Positions 1 through 7,279 are shown, numbered from the stretch's first letter. The stretch: 26,241 nucleotides of DNA from Candidatus Segatella violae (GCA_002440225.1 DJSH01000066.1:975-27215); one strand, 5' to 3'. Numbers and translations: made by a program. Notes: generated from the letters alone by a model not told the origin.

Positions 1-559
1 TCTTGAGGTTGTAGAGGTTCTTGGTAGTTACCTGGAACATCTGACCTGCGCCCTCGCAGTCGCTGGCTGTGATAAGAGGAGTATTGAAGTAGAAGTATCC
101 ATGCTCATGGAAATATGTATGGATGGCCATCGCCATGTTGTGACGGATGCGCATCACTGCACCAAAGGTATTGGTGCGGAGACGGAGGTGAGCATACTTA
201 CGCATGTACTCGAAGCTCTGTCCCTTCTTCTGCATAGGATAGTCGTTGCCGCAAAGGCCATAGATTTCGATGCTGTCGCACTGGATCTCTACATTTTGAC
301 CTTTACCCTGGCTCTCCACCAAAGTACCCGTAGCACTGATGCAGGCACCGGTTGTAATCTGAGCGAGCTGATTGGCGTCGACCTTCGATGGGTCGACTAC
401 TATCTGAATATTATTAATAGTAGAACCATCGTTAAGAGCGATAAAATCGACTGCTTTGCTACTACGATGGGTACGCACCCATCCCTTGACATTCACGATT
501 GAGCCGTATGCTGTGCTCTTGAGCGCATCAACGACTTTAGTTCTTTTCAATTTTTCCAT
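1..559 (-). CDS. asnS: Asparagine--tRNA ligase, N-terminal part (cut by window edge)
   Basis: This is the first ~186 codons of a class II aminoacyl-tRNA synthetase that charges tRNA-Asn in the cytoplasm. Reading from the ATG at 559, the protein starts MEKLKRTKVVDALKS. An OB-fold anticodon-binding domain follows (about residues 20-100, with GWVRTHRSSKAVDFIALNDG). The catalytic domain begins near residue 130, with the AsnRS-typical stretch TPLITASDCEGAGQMFQVTT at about residues 160-180. That stretch favours AsnRS over AspRS. The frame stays open to base 1, so the gene continues left of the window and its ATP-binding and C-terminal motifs cannot be checked. A terminator-like hairpin lies only 17 nt upstream of the start, and no TAnnTTTG promoter element is visible in the 66-nt gap to the upstream gene. 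Expression by read-through is therefore possible. Confidence 0.93.
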   Translation of the reverse strand, partial: MEKLKRTKVVDALKSTAYGSIVNVKGWVRTHRSSKAVDFIALNDGSTINNIQIVVDPSKVDANQLAQITTGACISATGTLVESQGKGQNVEIQCDSIEIYGLCGNDYPMQKKGQSFEYMRKYAHLRLRTNTFGAVMRIRHNMAMAIHTYFHEHGYFYFNTPLITASDCEGAGQMFQVTTKNLYNLK

Positions 560-576
560 TGTTCTTAATAGGTTAA

Positions 577-604
577 AAAGGAGACTAAATTGATAGTCTC
601 CTTT
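577..604 (-). terminator. Intrinsic-terminator-like hairpin after rluB and just before asnS
   Basis: An 11-bp perfect stem (AAAGGAGACTA with its complement, 577-587 and 594-604) closes a 6-nt loop. On the minus strand the 3' arm ends in CCUUU and runs into two more U residues, so the U-tract is short. It begins 21 nt after the rluB stop and ends 17 nt before the asnS ATG. It may end rluB transcription fully or partly. Confidence 0.65.
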
Positions 605-625
605 CTTTATTATATCATATTATCC

Positions 626-2080
626 TTATTCGAAAGCGCCCATGCGGAGCATGTCAACTTCCTTCTCTGTGAGGAAGCGCCAGTCACCACGACGAAGGTT
701 CTTCTTGGTAAGACCTGCAAACTGAACACGATCCAACTTGGTTACACGATAGCCGAGGCTCTCGAAGATACGACGAACGATACGGTTCTTGCCGCTGTGA
801 ATCTCGATACCAACCTGTGACTTGTCATGATCATCAGCATACTCGACAGCATCTGCCTTGATCTCACCATCCTCCAACTCGATACCGTTGCGTATCTGCT
901 CCAAGTCGTGAGCTGTCACATTCTTGTCGAGGTGTACATGATATACTTTCTTCTTCAAGAACTTAGGGTGAGTCAACTTACTAGCCAAATCACCATCGTT
1001 GGTCAAGAGAAGCACACCAGTGGTGTTGCGGTCGAGACGACCTACAGGATAGATGCGCTCAGGACAAACGTCCTTTACCAAGTCCATCACTGTCTTGCGC
1101 TGCTGAGGATCATCGCTTGTAGTAACGTAATCCTTTGGCTTATTGAGCAAAACATACACCTTCTTCTCCAAGGTTACAGGAGTATCGTGGAACTTCACCT
1201 CGTCGGAACGAAGAATCTTGGTACCCAACTCGGTAACCACCTCGCCATTAACAGTTACCACACCAGCCTGGATGAACTCATCGGCCTCACGGCGAGAGCA
1301 AACACCAGCGTTGGCGAGGAACTTGTTCAAACGCAATGGCTCGTTTGGATCTACATTCTCCTCCTTATATTCTATACGCTTCTTCAAGCTATACTTTGCA
1401 TTTGGATCGTAGCCTGGGGTGTGCTGACGGAAACCACCGCCACGGTTGCCACCTTGATAGCCACCACGGCTGTTGCCATAACCACCATGGTTGCCATAGC
1501 CACCACCACGGTTGTTGCTGTAGCCGCCACGGTTGCTATTGTAGCCACCCTGCTGAGGACGACCATAGCCACCACCACGGTTGCTATTGTAGCCACCCTG
1601 CTGAGGACGGCCATAACCACCACTACGGTTGCTATTGTAGCCTCCCTGTGGACGAGACTGATAGCCACCACCTTGCTGACGAGACTGGAATCCTCCCTCC
1701 TCGTCATTATTATTGTTGAAACGAGGACGATAGCCACCCTGTGGGCGAGACTGATAGCCATTGCGGTTGGCACCCTGATAGCCACCACGCCCCTGGTATC
1801 CACCACGGCCCTGGTATCCGCTACGCTGTGGGCGCTCGCTACCTGTGCTTTGCAAGCCAGCTCCAAATCCTTCTGGACGGAAACCGCCTTCGCTGTTGGC
1901 ACTTGCATTACCACTTCTGTCGCTACTATTATAAGTGCGATGTGAATTAATACGTGGACGCTGAGAACGACCTACTGGTCGATAGTTCTTCTGATAACCG
2001 CCTGTTGGGGTGAAGCCCTCTCGGGTTTTCTCATTCTCAGACGACTGATCTTGAGGTTTGTTTTCGAATTCTGAATCCAT
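626..2080 (-). CDS. rluB: 23S rRNA pseudouridine synthase (RluB/RsuA family) with long Gly/Arg/Tyr-rich N-terminus
   Basis: This enzyme isomerises a uridine of rRNA to pseudouridine; RluB of model species acts on 23S rRNA near the peptidyl-transferase centre. The catalytic half is clear. An S4 RNA-binding domain spans about residues 247-300 (LRLNKFLANAGVCSRREADE). The RsuA-type catalytic domain follows, with GRLDRNTTGVLLLTNDG and catalytic Asp350. The N-terminal ~225 residues are low complexity, rich in G, R, Y, N, Q and S, with repeated GGYNSNRGG, GYGRPQQ and YQGRGG units. They are predicted disordered and probably bind RNA. Total length is 484 aa, against about 240-290 for the enzyme core alone. 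RluB versus RsuA or RluF specificity rests on resemblance only. The start is an ATG at 2080, and no TAnnTTTG element is visible in the 65-nt gap to purB, so co-transcription with purB is plausible. Confidence 0.9.
   Translation of the reverse strand: MDSEFENKPQDQSSENEKTREGFTPTGGYQKNYRPVGRSQRPRINSHRTYNSSDRSGNASANSEGGFRPEGFGAGLQSTGSERPQRSGYQGRGGYQGRGGYQGANRNGYQSRPQGGYRPRFNNNNDEEGGFQSRQQGGGYQSRPQGGYNSNRSGGYGRPQQGGYNSNRGGGYGRPQQGGYNSNRGGYSNNRGGGYGNHGGYGNSRGGYQGGNRGGGFRQHTPGYDPNAKYSLKKRIEYKEENVDPNEPLRLNKFLANAGVCSRREADEFIQAGVVTVNGEVVTELGTKILRSDEVKFHDTPVTLEKKVYVLLNKPKDYVTTSDDPQQRKTVMDLVKDVCPERIYPVGRLDRNTTGVLLLTNDGDLASKLTHPKFLKKKVYHVHLDKNVTAHDLEQIRNGIELEDGEIKADAVEYADDHDKSQVGIEIHSGKNRIVRRIFESLGYRVTKLDRVQFAGLTKKNLRRGDWRFLTEKEVDMLRMGAFE
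1531..1648 (-). repeat. 48-bp in-frame tandem repeat encoding GGYNSNRGGGYGRPQQ-type units
   Basis: Two full copies (1531-1578 and 1579-1626) match at 45 of 48 positions. A third partial copy starting at 1627 keeps the first 16 bases and then diverges. The period is exactly 16 codons, so gain or loss of a copy would keep the rluB frame. Shorter YQGRGG units lie at about 1770-1815. The repeat sits inside rluB. Confidence 0.85.
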
Positions 2081-2145
2081 TTTCTTTTAATACTTAAATA
2101 GCCTCACGGCTGGGTTAATAAATTTTATTATCTTAATATATTACT

Positions 2146-3492
2146 TTAAATACCTGTATAGTTGCTTGGTGTGATGGCCATCAACTCAGCCTTCACGCTG
2201 TCGCTCACATTCAATCCCTGGATAAACTCGTGGATGGTTTCCTCGGTCATGTGGTGATTGGTACGGGTGAGAGCCTTCAAAGCCTCGTATGGATGAGGAT
2301 AAGCCTCACGGCGCAAGATGGTCTGGATAGCCTCAGCCACAACTGCCCATGTATTGTTCAAGTCTTCCTGTAATTTTTCCTCATGGAGGATAAGTTTGCG
2401 CAAGCCCTTCAATGTGCTTTGGATGGCTATGACGCTATGACCGAGAGGCACACCGATGTTGCGGAGGACGGTACTGTCGGTCAAGTCACGCTGCAAACGG
2501 CTCACAGGAAGTTTCTGCGCCAAGAATTGCAAGATGGCATTGGCTATGCCAAGGTTGCCCTCACTGTTTTCGTAGTCGATAGGATTAACCTTATGTGGCA
2601 TGGCACTGGAACCGACCTCGCCAGCCTTGATCTTCTGCTTGAAATAATCCATAGAGATATACATCCAGAAGTCACGGTCCAAATCGATGATGATGGTGTT
2701 GATACGACGGATGGCGTCAAAGATAGCACCAAGATAGTCATAGTTGCTAATCTGTGTGGTGTACTGCTCACGCTCCAAGCCCAACTTTTCGCTCACAAAC
2801 TTATTGCCGAAAGCCTTCCAGTCGTACTGTGGATAAGCCACATGATGAGCATTGTAATTTCCTGTAGCACCGCCAAACTTAGCTGTCACCTTGCAAGCCT
2901 TCAAAGAATTGAGCTGTTCGGTGAGACGGTATACGTAAACCATAATCTCTTTGCCAAGACGTGTAGGAGAAGCTGGTTGACCATGAGTCTTTGCCAGCAT
3001 CGGAACGTCTTTCCACTCGTCGGCGTATGTCTGCAACTGAGCAATGAGTTCCTCTACCTGTGGATAGAAGACATCGTGAAGAGCCTCTTTTACTGAAAGT
3101 GGCACACTGGTGTTGTTGATGTCCTGAGAAGTCAAACCGAAATGGATAAACTCTTTGTAGGCATCCAAGCCACCAATCTTGTCAAACTCTTCCTTGATGA
3201 AATACTCCACGGCCTTCACGTCATGGTTGGTAACTTTCTCGATGTCCTTCACACGCTGTGCTTCATTCTCGTCGAAATTACGATAAATGTCGCGCAAGCG
3301 TTCGAACAACGAACTATCGAAAGAAGCCAACTGTGGCAATGGCAACTCGCATAAAGTAATGAAATACTCAATCTCTACGCGTACACGATAACGAATGAGA
3401 GCATACTCTGAAAAATAGTTGGCGAGTTGCTCTGTCTTTCCCCTATAACGACCATCAATAGGTGATATGGCTGTCAATAAATCTAAATTCAT
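2146..3492 (-). CDS. purB: Adenylosuccinate lyase
   Basis: PurB acts twice in purine synthesis. It releases fumarate from SAICAR to give AICAR, and from adenylosuccinate to give AMP. The 448-aa length fits the bacterial enzyme (about 456 aa in E. coli). The fumarase/aspartase-superfamily signature SSAMPHKVNP lies at residues 295-304 and includes the catalytic serine region. TSQD lies at 121-124, and the KTHGQ segment carries His170, the likely general acid. Substrate-binding regions appear intact. The gene starts at an ATG (3492) 25 nt downstream of a TAnnTTTG element and lies after the tRNA-Val terminator, so it is probably its own transcription unit, perhaps reading on into rluB. A weak 4-bp hairpin at 2100-2111 is the only structure in the short gap to rluB. 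Confidence 0.96.
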   Translation of the reverse strand: MNLDLLTAISPIDGRYRGKTEQLANYFSEYALIRYRVRVEIEYFITLCELPLPQLASFDSSLFERLRDIYRNFDENEAQRVKDIEKVTNHDVKAVEYFIKEEFDKIGGLDAYKEFIHFGLTSQDINNTSVPLSVKEALHDVFYPQVEELIAQLQTYADEWKDVPMLAKTHGQPASPTRLGKEIMVYVYRLTEQLNSLKACKVTAKFGGATGNYNAHHVAYPQYDWKAFGNKFVSEKLGLEREQYTTQISNYDYLGAIFDAIRRINTIIIDLDRDFWMYISMDYFKQKIKAGEVGSSAMPHKVNPIDYENSEGNLGIANAILQFLAQKLPVSRLQRDLTDSTVLRNIGVPLGHSVIAIQSTLKGLRKLILHEEKLQEDLNNTWAVVAEAIQTILRREAYPHPYEALKALTRTNHHMTEETIHEFIQGLNVSDSVKAELMAITPSNYTGI

Positions 3493-3517
3493 AACAATAC
3501 GTATTATATATAGGGTG

Positions 3518-3525
3518 CAAAATTA
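3518..3525 (-). promoter_or_regulatory. Putative -7 element of the purB promoter
   Basis: On the minus strand the bases read TAATTTTG, matching the Bacteroidota primary sigma -7 consensus TAnnTTTG. No TTTG -33 element is found at 19-21 nt upstream. The site lies about 25 nt before the purB ATG and downstream of the tRNA terminator, which is where a promoter is needed. Confidence 0.5.
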
Positions 3526-3581
3526 ATGAATTATCATGAAATACGAGAGAAAATAATGATAAATATACTTAAAAGACACGA

Positions 3582-3615
3582 AAAAGGTCTTCCAACCTTC
3601 GTTGAAAGACCTTTT
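3582..3615 (-). terminator. Intrinsic terminator of the tRNA-Val operon
   Basis: A 15-position stem with one mismatch (3582-3596 against 3601-3615) closes a 4-nt loop. On the minus strand the 3' arm ends AGACCTTTTT, giving a U-tract. It starts 4 nt after the last base of the second tRNA. Confidence 0.85.
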
Positions 3616-3619
3616 CTAG

Positions 3620-3694
3620 TGGGCGTTGACGGATTCGAACCGCCGACCCTCTGCTTGTAAGGCAGATGCTCTAAACCAACTGAGCTAAACGCCC
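3620..3694 (-). tRNA. tRNA-Val (anticodon TAC), second copy in the transcript
   Basis: The 75-nt cloverleaf includes the discriminator base. The acceptor stem GGGCGTT pairs fully with AACGCCC. The D stem is GCTC/GAGC, the anticodon stem TCTGC/GCAGA with loop CTTACAA (anticodon TAC, valine), and the T arm GGCGGTTCGAATCCGTC. The discriminator is A at 3620. CCA is not encoded and must be added after transcription. It differs from the other copy at three positions, two of which form a compensatory acceptor pair (T-A here, C-G there). Confidence 0.97.
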
Positions 3695-3743
3695 TTAAAA
3701 AAATCCCTGCAACCACATAAGTGAATCACAGGGAACACCCCTG

Positions 3744-3818
3744 TGGGCGCTGACGGATTCGAACCGCCGACCCTCTGCTTGTAAGGCAGATGCTCTAAAC
3801 CAGCTGAGCTAAGCGCCC
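3744..3818 (-). tRNA. tRNA-Val (anticodon TAC), first copy in the transcript
   Basis: The 75-nt cloverleaf has acceptor stem GGGCGCT/AGCGCCC, anticodon loop CTTACAA (TAC, valine), T loop TTCGAAT and discriminator A at 3744. CCA is not encoded. It is transcribed first from the promoter at 3839-3870, and the second tRNA-Val follows 49 nt later. The spacer holds alternative hairpins (3697-3745). Confidence 0.97.
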
Positions 3819-3838
3819 TTACTTTTCGTAAGCGGTTG

Positions 3839-3870
3839 CAAAGGTACAAACAATTTTCGACTCCACCAAA
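3839..3870 (-). promoter_or_regulatory. Promoter of the tRNA-Val operon (TTTG / TAnnTTTG)
   Basis: The -7 element TACCTTTG (3839-3846) matches TAnnTTTG. A TTTG -33 element (3867-3870) lies exactly 20 nt upstream. This is the only site in the window where both Bacteroidota sigma-ABfr-type elements are present at the accepted spacing. It lies 20 nt before the first tRNA base. A very A/T-rich stretch (3871-3960) sits upstream and might help polymerase binding. Confidence 0.85.
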
Positions 3871-3972
3871 TTTTTCTGCAACTTTTTTCGTTTTTTCTTT
3901 AAAAAAGTGCATTTTTCTATGTTTTTACCCAGAAAAAGAGTGCATTCACCTTCAAAAAGTGCCCTTTAAAAC

Positions 3973-4003
3973 AAAAAAGGCATCCTCCACAAGGAAGGAT
4001 GCC
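3973..4003 (-). terminator. Intrinsic terminator of the ompA-family gene
   Basis: An 8-bp G+C-rich stem, GGCATCCT with AGGATGCC (3979-3986 and 3996-4003), closes a 9-nt loop. Six U residues follow on the minus strand (3973-3978). It lies 41 nt past the porin stop codon and separates that gene from the tRNA promoter. Confidence 0.9.
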
Positions 4004-4044
4004 CCAACATTTGTCAAACTTTACATTTCTTAAAAGAAACCAAA

Positions 4045-5223
4045 TTACTCAGCAACCTGAACAGTTGCACGACGGTTGTAAGAATCTGGAGTCAAGTCCT
4101 TAACACCACCGTTAGCCTTAACTGTGATGTTGTCCTTAGCTACACCCATCTTAACGAGTTCGTTAGCAACCTGCTCTGCACGAGCCTGAGATATCTTCTG
4201 GTTAACAGCTGCAGAACCTGTAGCACTATCAGCATAACCATTAACAACCAACTTAGCGTTGTTGTCCTTAGCATACTTAGCAAGAGCCTGTACGTTTACA
4301 AGATCCTTCTTAGAAGCTACGTTAGACTTGCCGATGTTGAAGAATACAGAAACTGGAGTATTTACATACTGAGCTGCTGCAGATGCGTTAGTCTCAACCT
4401 GCTTCTGGTTGTTCAAGAGGTTCTTCAAACGATCGTTCTCTGCGTTTGCATCATTCAACTTAGCGTTGAGAGCGTCGAGCTCTGACTGATGGAGAGCGTT
4501 GATAGCGTCAACATCTGGAACCTTGTTCCATGTAGCCTTGCCAAGGTTGTAAGTAACACCGACCTCAACGTTCAATACACGGTCATGGTTAGCGATCAAG
4601 CCCTTGAATGAGTGAGAATCGTGTGGCTTAGCACCATTCAACAATGCTGTCTGACCATCATAGTCAGCTGTGCTCAAACCATAGTTGATGTCGAGGTTGA
4701 CAGCCCACTTGTTGTTGATCTTGAACTCGTTCAACAAACCTACGCCCAAAACTGGAGCATAAGTATTAGCTGTCATGTTACGGTTCAAACCTACGCTAGC
4801 GTAAGGGATGCAGTCCCAAACACGTGCCTCGTTGTAACCACACAACATATTGCTAACGTTGAACAATACCTGCTCGTTCAATGTCCAATACTTGTCAGCA
4901 TTTGTTGACTTATCCTCAGAAACAACTGAGCGGCCCCAAATACCATTGAACTTTGTACGGAGACCGAGACCTGGAGTAAACCACTTACCTACAGCTAAAG
5001 AGAAACCAAGGTTGTTGCGGAAACCCTTAAATGGGCTCTTAGAGAAATTGTTGCCAACCTCCTGGTTGCCCCAGAATGCAGAACCTGCAACGTTTGCCTG
5101 AACAAACCAATTGCTCCAGAAAGAATTTGTTGCAACACTATACTTCTCAGTAGTGTTTGCATCCTGAGCGAAACCGCTCAATGAAATACTAGCCAAAGCC
5201 AGCACTGCTAATAACTTTTTCAT
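4045..5223 (-). CDS. OmpA-family outer-membrane porin with peptidoglycan-binding domain
   Basis: This is a probable abundant outer-membrane protein that anchors the envelope to peptidoglycan. The start chosen is the ATG at 5223 (392 aa), because it opens a clean signal peptide MKKLLAVLALASISLSGFAQ; an upstream in-frame TTG at 5241 is unlikely. Residues ~21-230 are rich in alternating aromatic beta strands (WSNWFVQANV, NLGFSLAVGKWF) and probably form the barrel. C128 and C138 could form a disulfide. Residues 238-278 (LHQSELDALNAKLNDANAEN) look like a coiled-coil linker. Residues ~290-392 form the OmpA C-terminal domain, with GYADSATG (Asp332) and SQARAEQV (Arg348) in the positions that bind diaminopimelate. 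The gene is monocistronic, between a promoter at 5275 and a terminator at 3973. It is related to P. gingivalis Omp40/41-like proteins, but the exact ortholog is not proven. Confidence 0.9.
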   Translation of the reverse strand: MKKLLAVLALASISLSGFAQDANTTEKYSVATNSFWSNWFVQANVAGSAFWGNQEVGNNFSKSPFKGFRNNLGFSLAVGKWFTPGLGLRTKFNGIWGRSVVSEDKSTNADKYWTLNEQVLFNVSNMLCGYNEARVWDCIPYASVGLNRNMTANTYAPVLGVGLLNEFKINNKWAVNLDINYGLSTADYDGQTALLNGAKPHDSHSFKGLIANHDRVLNVEVGVTYNLGKATWNKVPDVDAINALHQSELDALNAKLNDANAENDRLKNLLNNQKQVETNASAAAQYVNTPVSVFFNIGKSNVASKKDLVNVQALAKYAKDNNAKLVVNGYADSATGSAAVNQKISQARAEQVANELVKMGVAKDNITVKANGGVKDLTPDSYNRRATVQVAE

Positions 5224-5274
5224 AACTTTATAATTTAACAATCAAATTTATATATACCTTTTAATATTTGGGGG

Positions 5275-5282
5275 CAAAGTTA
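5275..5282 (-). promoter_or_regulatory. Putative -7 element of the ompA-family promoter
   Basis: TAACTTTG on the minus strand matches TAnnTTTG and would give a leader of about 45 nt. There is no TTTG at the -33 spacing. Palindromic TTTTCnnGAAAA motifs lie 25 and 56 nt upstream of it. Confidence 0.6.
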
Positions 5283-5307
5283 ATACTTATTTTTTAATTA
5301 GCCTTCA

Positions 5308-5350
5308 TTTTCACGAAAAAATAGCACTTTTTGTTTAATTTTCTTGAAAA
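5308..5350. promoter_or_regulatory. Pair of TTTTCnnGAAAA inverted repeats upstream of the ompA promoter
   Basis: TTTTCACGAAAA lies at 5308-5319 and TTTTCTTGAAAA at 5339-5350. Their centres are 31 bp apart, close to three helical turns. The first 12-mer recurs identically upstream of guaB at 13106-13117. They could be an operator or a polymerase-contact element; the function is unknown. Confidence 0.4.
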
Positions 5351-5392
5351 ATTAGGGATATTTACCCGTTTTCACCCGTCATAAGGCATAAT

Positions 5393-7258
5393 TTAGCCTA
5401 AAAGATGCTCTATTTCCTGCTGGCGAAGGATGCAAAGCACCGATTTGCCATCGGGAGTGTAATTAACATTTTCGCAGGCGAAGAGTCCATTCACCAAAGC
5501 CTCCATCTCCTCATTGCTCAACACCTGACCATGGGGAATAGCCGCATGACGTGCCAGACTCAAGGCTAGTTCACGATTGATCTCATCTAAAGCAGACACA
5601 CCCTTGTCCAATGCACTAGCCACCATATCCTGAACTAGCTTCACCGGGTTTACGCCTTCCAAACCAGCAGGAACAGAATTGACAGCGTAGCTACCTCCCC
5701 CCAAGTCTTCCAGTTCGAAGCCCATATAATCCATCTCAGGAAGTATCTTCTCAAAAATCACTTTCTCTGACATGGGGAACTGAACGACCTCCGGGAAGAG
5801 CACTTTCTGGGAATGGAAGGTCCTTTCGCTCAGTTGGCGAAGATATTGTTCGAACAAAATACGCACATGGGCACGATGCTGGTCGATGATCATCAAACCA
5901 GACTTTACTGCTGTCATGATGTATTTACCCTTATATTGATAATGGGCAGGAGATTTTTCTGCTATCATACTGTCGGGAGTATTCTCCTGCGCCGGTTCCT
6001 CATCAAAGAGATTCATCGACAGCTCTTGATCCTGTTCTTGCGATTGATCCTTCAATCCCTCGTAAAGCAGTTCCCAGTTTTCATCCACCTGTGGTTTGAC
6101 ATTCGATGAGGAGAAATTGGCAGAAGAAGGAACAGAAGAACTTGCCTTAAAAGGATTATAACCTGGATTCAAACGAATCTTAGGCGCGGTAGCCCCCGGA
6201 GCGACATCAGGGTTGTAGACCGGAATATCGGGTTTGTCCTCTGTATCAAAGTCTATGGTCGGCACATCGTTGAACATGCCAATAGATTCCTTGACTGCCG
6301 CAGAGAGAATTTGCCAAATCGCTTGGTCGTTCTCAAACTTGATTTCAGTCTTGGTAGGATGGATGTTTACATCTATATCCTTAGGGTCTACCTCAAAATA
6401 CAAGAAATAGGGCACCTGCTCGCCCTGTGGCACCAATCGATCGTATGCAGTCATCACAGCCTTATTGAAATAAGGATGTTTCATATAGCGACCATTGACA
6501 AAGAAGAACTGATGCACGCCTTTCTTTCTTGCCGATTCAGGCTTGCCCACAAAGCCTGACACTTTGCACATTGTGGTATCAACGTTTACAGGAAGCAATT
6601 CTTGATTAAATCTCTTGCCAAAAACATCTAATATACGCTGGCGTAAATTTGCAGCTCGCAGATTGAACACTTCAGTCCCATTACTGTGCAAGCTAAAGGT
6701 GATTTGAGGATTTACCAAAGCGATACGCTCAAAGGCTGCGAGAATATTGTTCAACTCGGTAGAATTAGACTTCAAGAATTTTCTTCGCGCGGGTACATTA
6801 TAAAATATATTGCTAACGGAAAAGATACTACCTACCGGACAAGAACAAGGCTCCTGTCTTTCAATTTTAGAACCAGAGATATAAATCAGCGTCCCTATTT
6901 CATCCGTATTCTGCCGCGACTTGAGCTCCACCTGAGCTACAGAGGCGATAGAAGCAAGTGCTTCACCACGGAAGCCCATCGTATGAAGTGCGAAAAGGTC
7001 GTCGGCCTTACGTATTTTGGAGGTAGAATGACGCTCGAAAGCCAAACGAGCGTCAGTTTCCGACATGCCTTTGCCATCATCTATCACCTGTATGTTGGTG
7101 CGCCCAGCATCCGTCACCGTGACATGGATATTCTTGGCACCAGCGTCCACGGCATTTTCTACCAATTCCTTTATAACAGAGGCTGGACGCTGTATCACCT
7201 CACCAGCTGCTATCTGATTGGCCACCGAATCGGGTAAAAGTTGAATAATATCACTCAT
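5393..7258 (-). CDS. mutL: DNA mismatch repair protein MutL
   Basis: MutL links mismatch recognition by MutS to strand incision. The N-terminal GHKL ATPase is complete: KELVENAVDAGA (catalytic Glu31 and Asn35), DDGKGM at 60-65, RHSTSKI at 76-82 and GFRGEAL at 95-101. A transducer domain follows to about residue 330. An acidic, Ser/Gln-rich linker spans about 335-430, and the dimerisation domain about 435-621. In endonuclease MutL the C-terminal metal motif reads DQHAxxExxxxE. Here it reads DQHRAHVRILFE (459-470), with Arg for Ala and Val for the first Glu. The PHG triplet is kept (575-577) but not a full CPHGRP. Nicking activity is therefore uncertain. The 621-aa length is normal. It is the last gene of the guaB-to-mutL cluster, 21 nt after the OstA-like stop, and no clear terminator follows. 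Confidence 0.96.
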   Translation of the reverse strand: MSDIIQLLPDSVANQIAAGEVIQRPASVIKELVENAVDAGAKNIHVTVTDAGRTNIQVIDDGKGMSETDARLAFERHSTSKIRKADDLFALHTMGFRGEALASIASVAQVELKSRQNTDEIGTLIYISGSKIERQEPCSCPVGSIFSVSNIFYNVPARRKFLKSNSTELNNILAAFERIALVNPQITFSLHSNGTEVFNLRAANLRQRILDVFGKRFNQELLPVNVDTTMCKVSGFVGKPESARKKGVHQFFFVNGRYMKHPYFNKAVMTAYDRLVPQGEQVPYFLYFEVDPKDIDVNIHPTKTEIKFENDQAIWQILSAAVKESIGMFNDVPTIDFDTEDKPDIPVYNPDVAPGATAPKIRLNPGYNPFKASSSVPSSANFSSSNVKPQVDENWELLYEGLKDQSQEQDQELSMNLFDEEPAQENTPDSMIAEKSPAHYQYKGKYIMTAVKSGLMIIDQHRAHVRILFEQYLRQLSERTFHSQKVLFPEVVQFPMSEKVIFEKILPEMDYMGFELEDLGGGSYAVNSVPAGLEGVNPVKLVQDMVASALDKGVSALDEINRELALSLARHAAIPHGQVLSNEEMEALVNGLFACENVNYTPDGKSVLCILRQQEIEHLLG

Positions 7259-7279
7259 CTGTATCTTTTAACAAAAATA

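Noticed and set aside
1531..1648. Possible CRISPR-like direct repeats
   Set aside because: The repeats are contiguous 48-bp units without spacers and keep one reading frame inside rluB.
827..1945. Long plus-strand open frames opposite rluB, rich in Thr/Ala/Val or His/Cys
   Set aside because: They are antisense shadows of the Gly/Arg/Tyr repeats of rluB, with no start context or known domain; the minus-strand frame encodes clear S4 and pseudouridine synthase domains.
2100..2111. Small hairpin AGCC/GGCT after purB as terminator
   Set aside because: Four base pairs and no U-tract on the minus strand.
3881..3908. Inverted repeat ACTTTTTT/AAAAAAGT upstream of the tRNA promoter, with nearby repeated AAAAAGTGC words
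   Set aside because: Made almost only of A and T runs, expected by chance in such DNA; at most an UP-like stretch.
5243..5250. Second TAnnTTTG-like element (TAAATTTG) closer to the ompA-family start
   Set aside because: It would leave a leader of only about 13 nt; the element at 5275-5282 is better placed.
5364..5379. Two ACCCGT direct repeats after mutL
   Set aside because: Too short and only two copies; no hairpin or U-tract good enough to call a mutL terminator.
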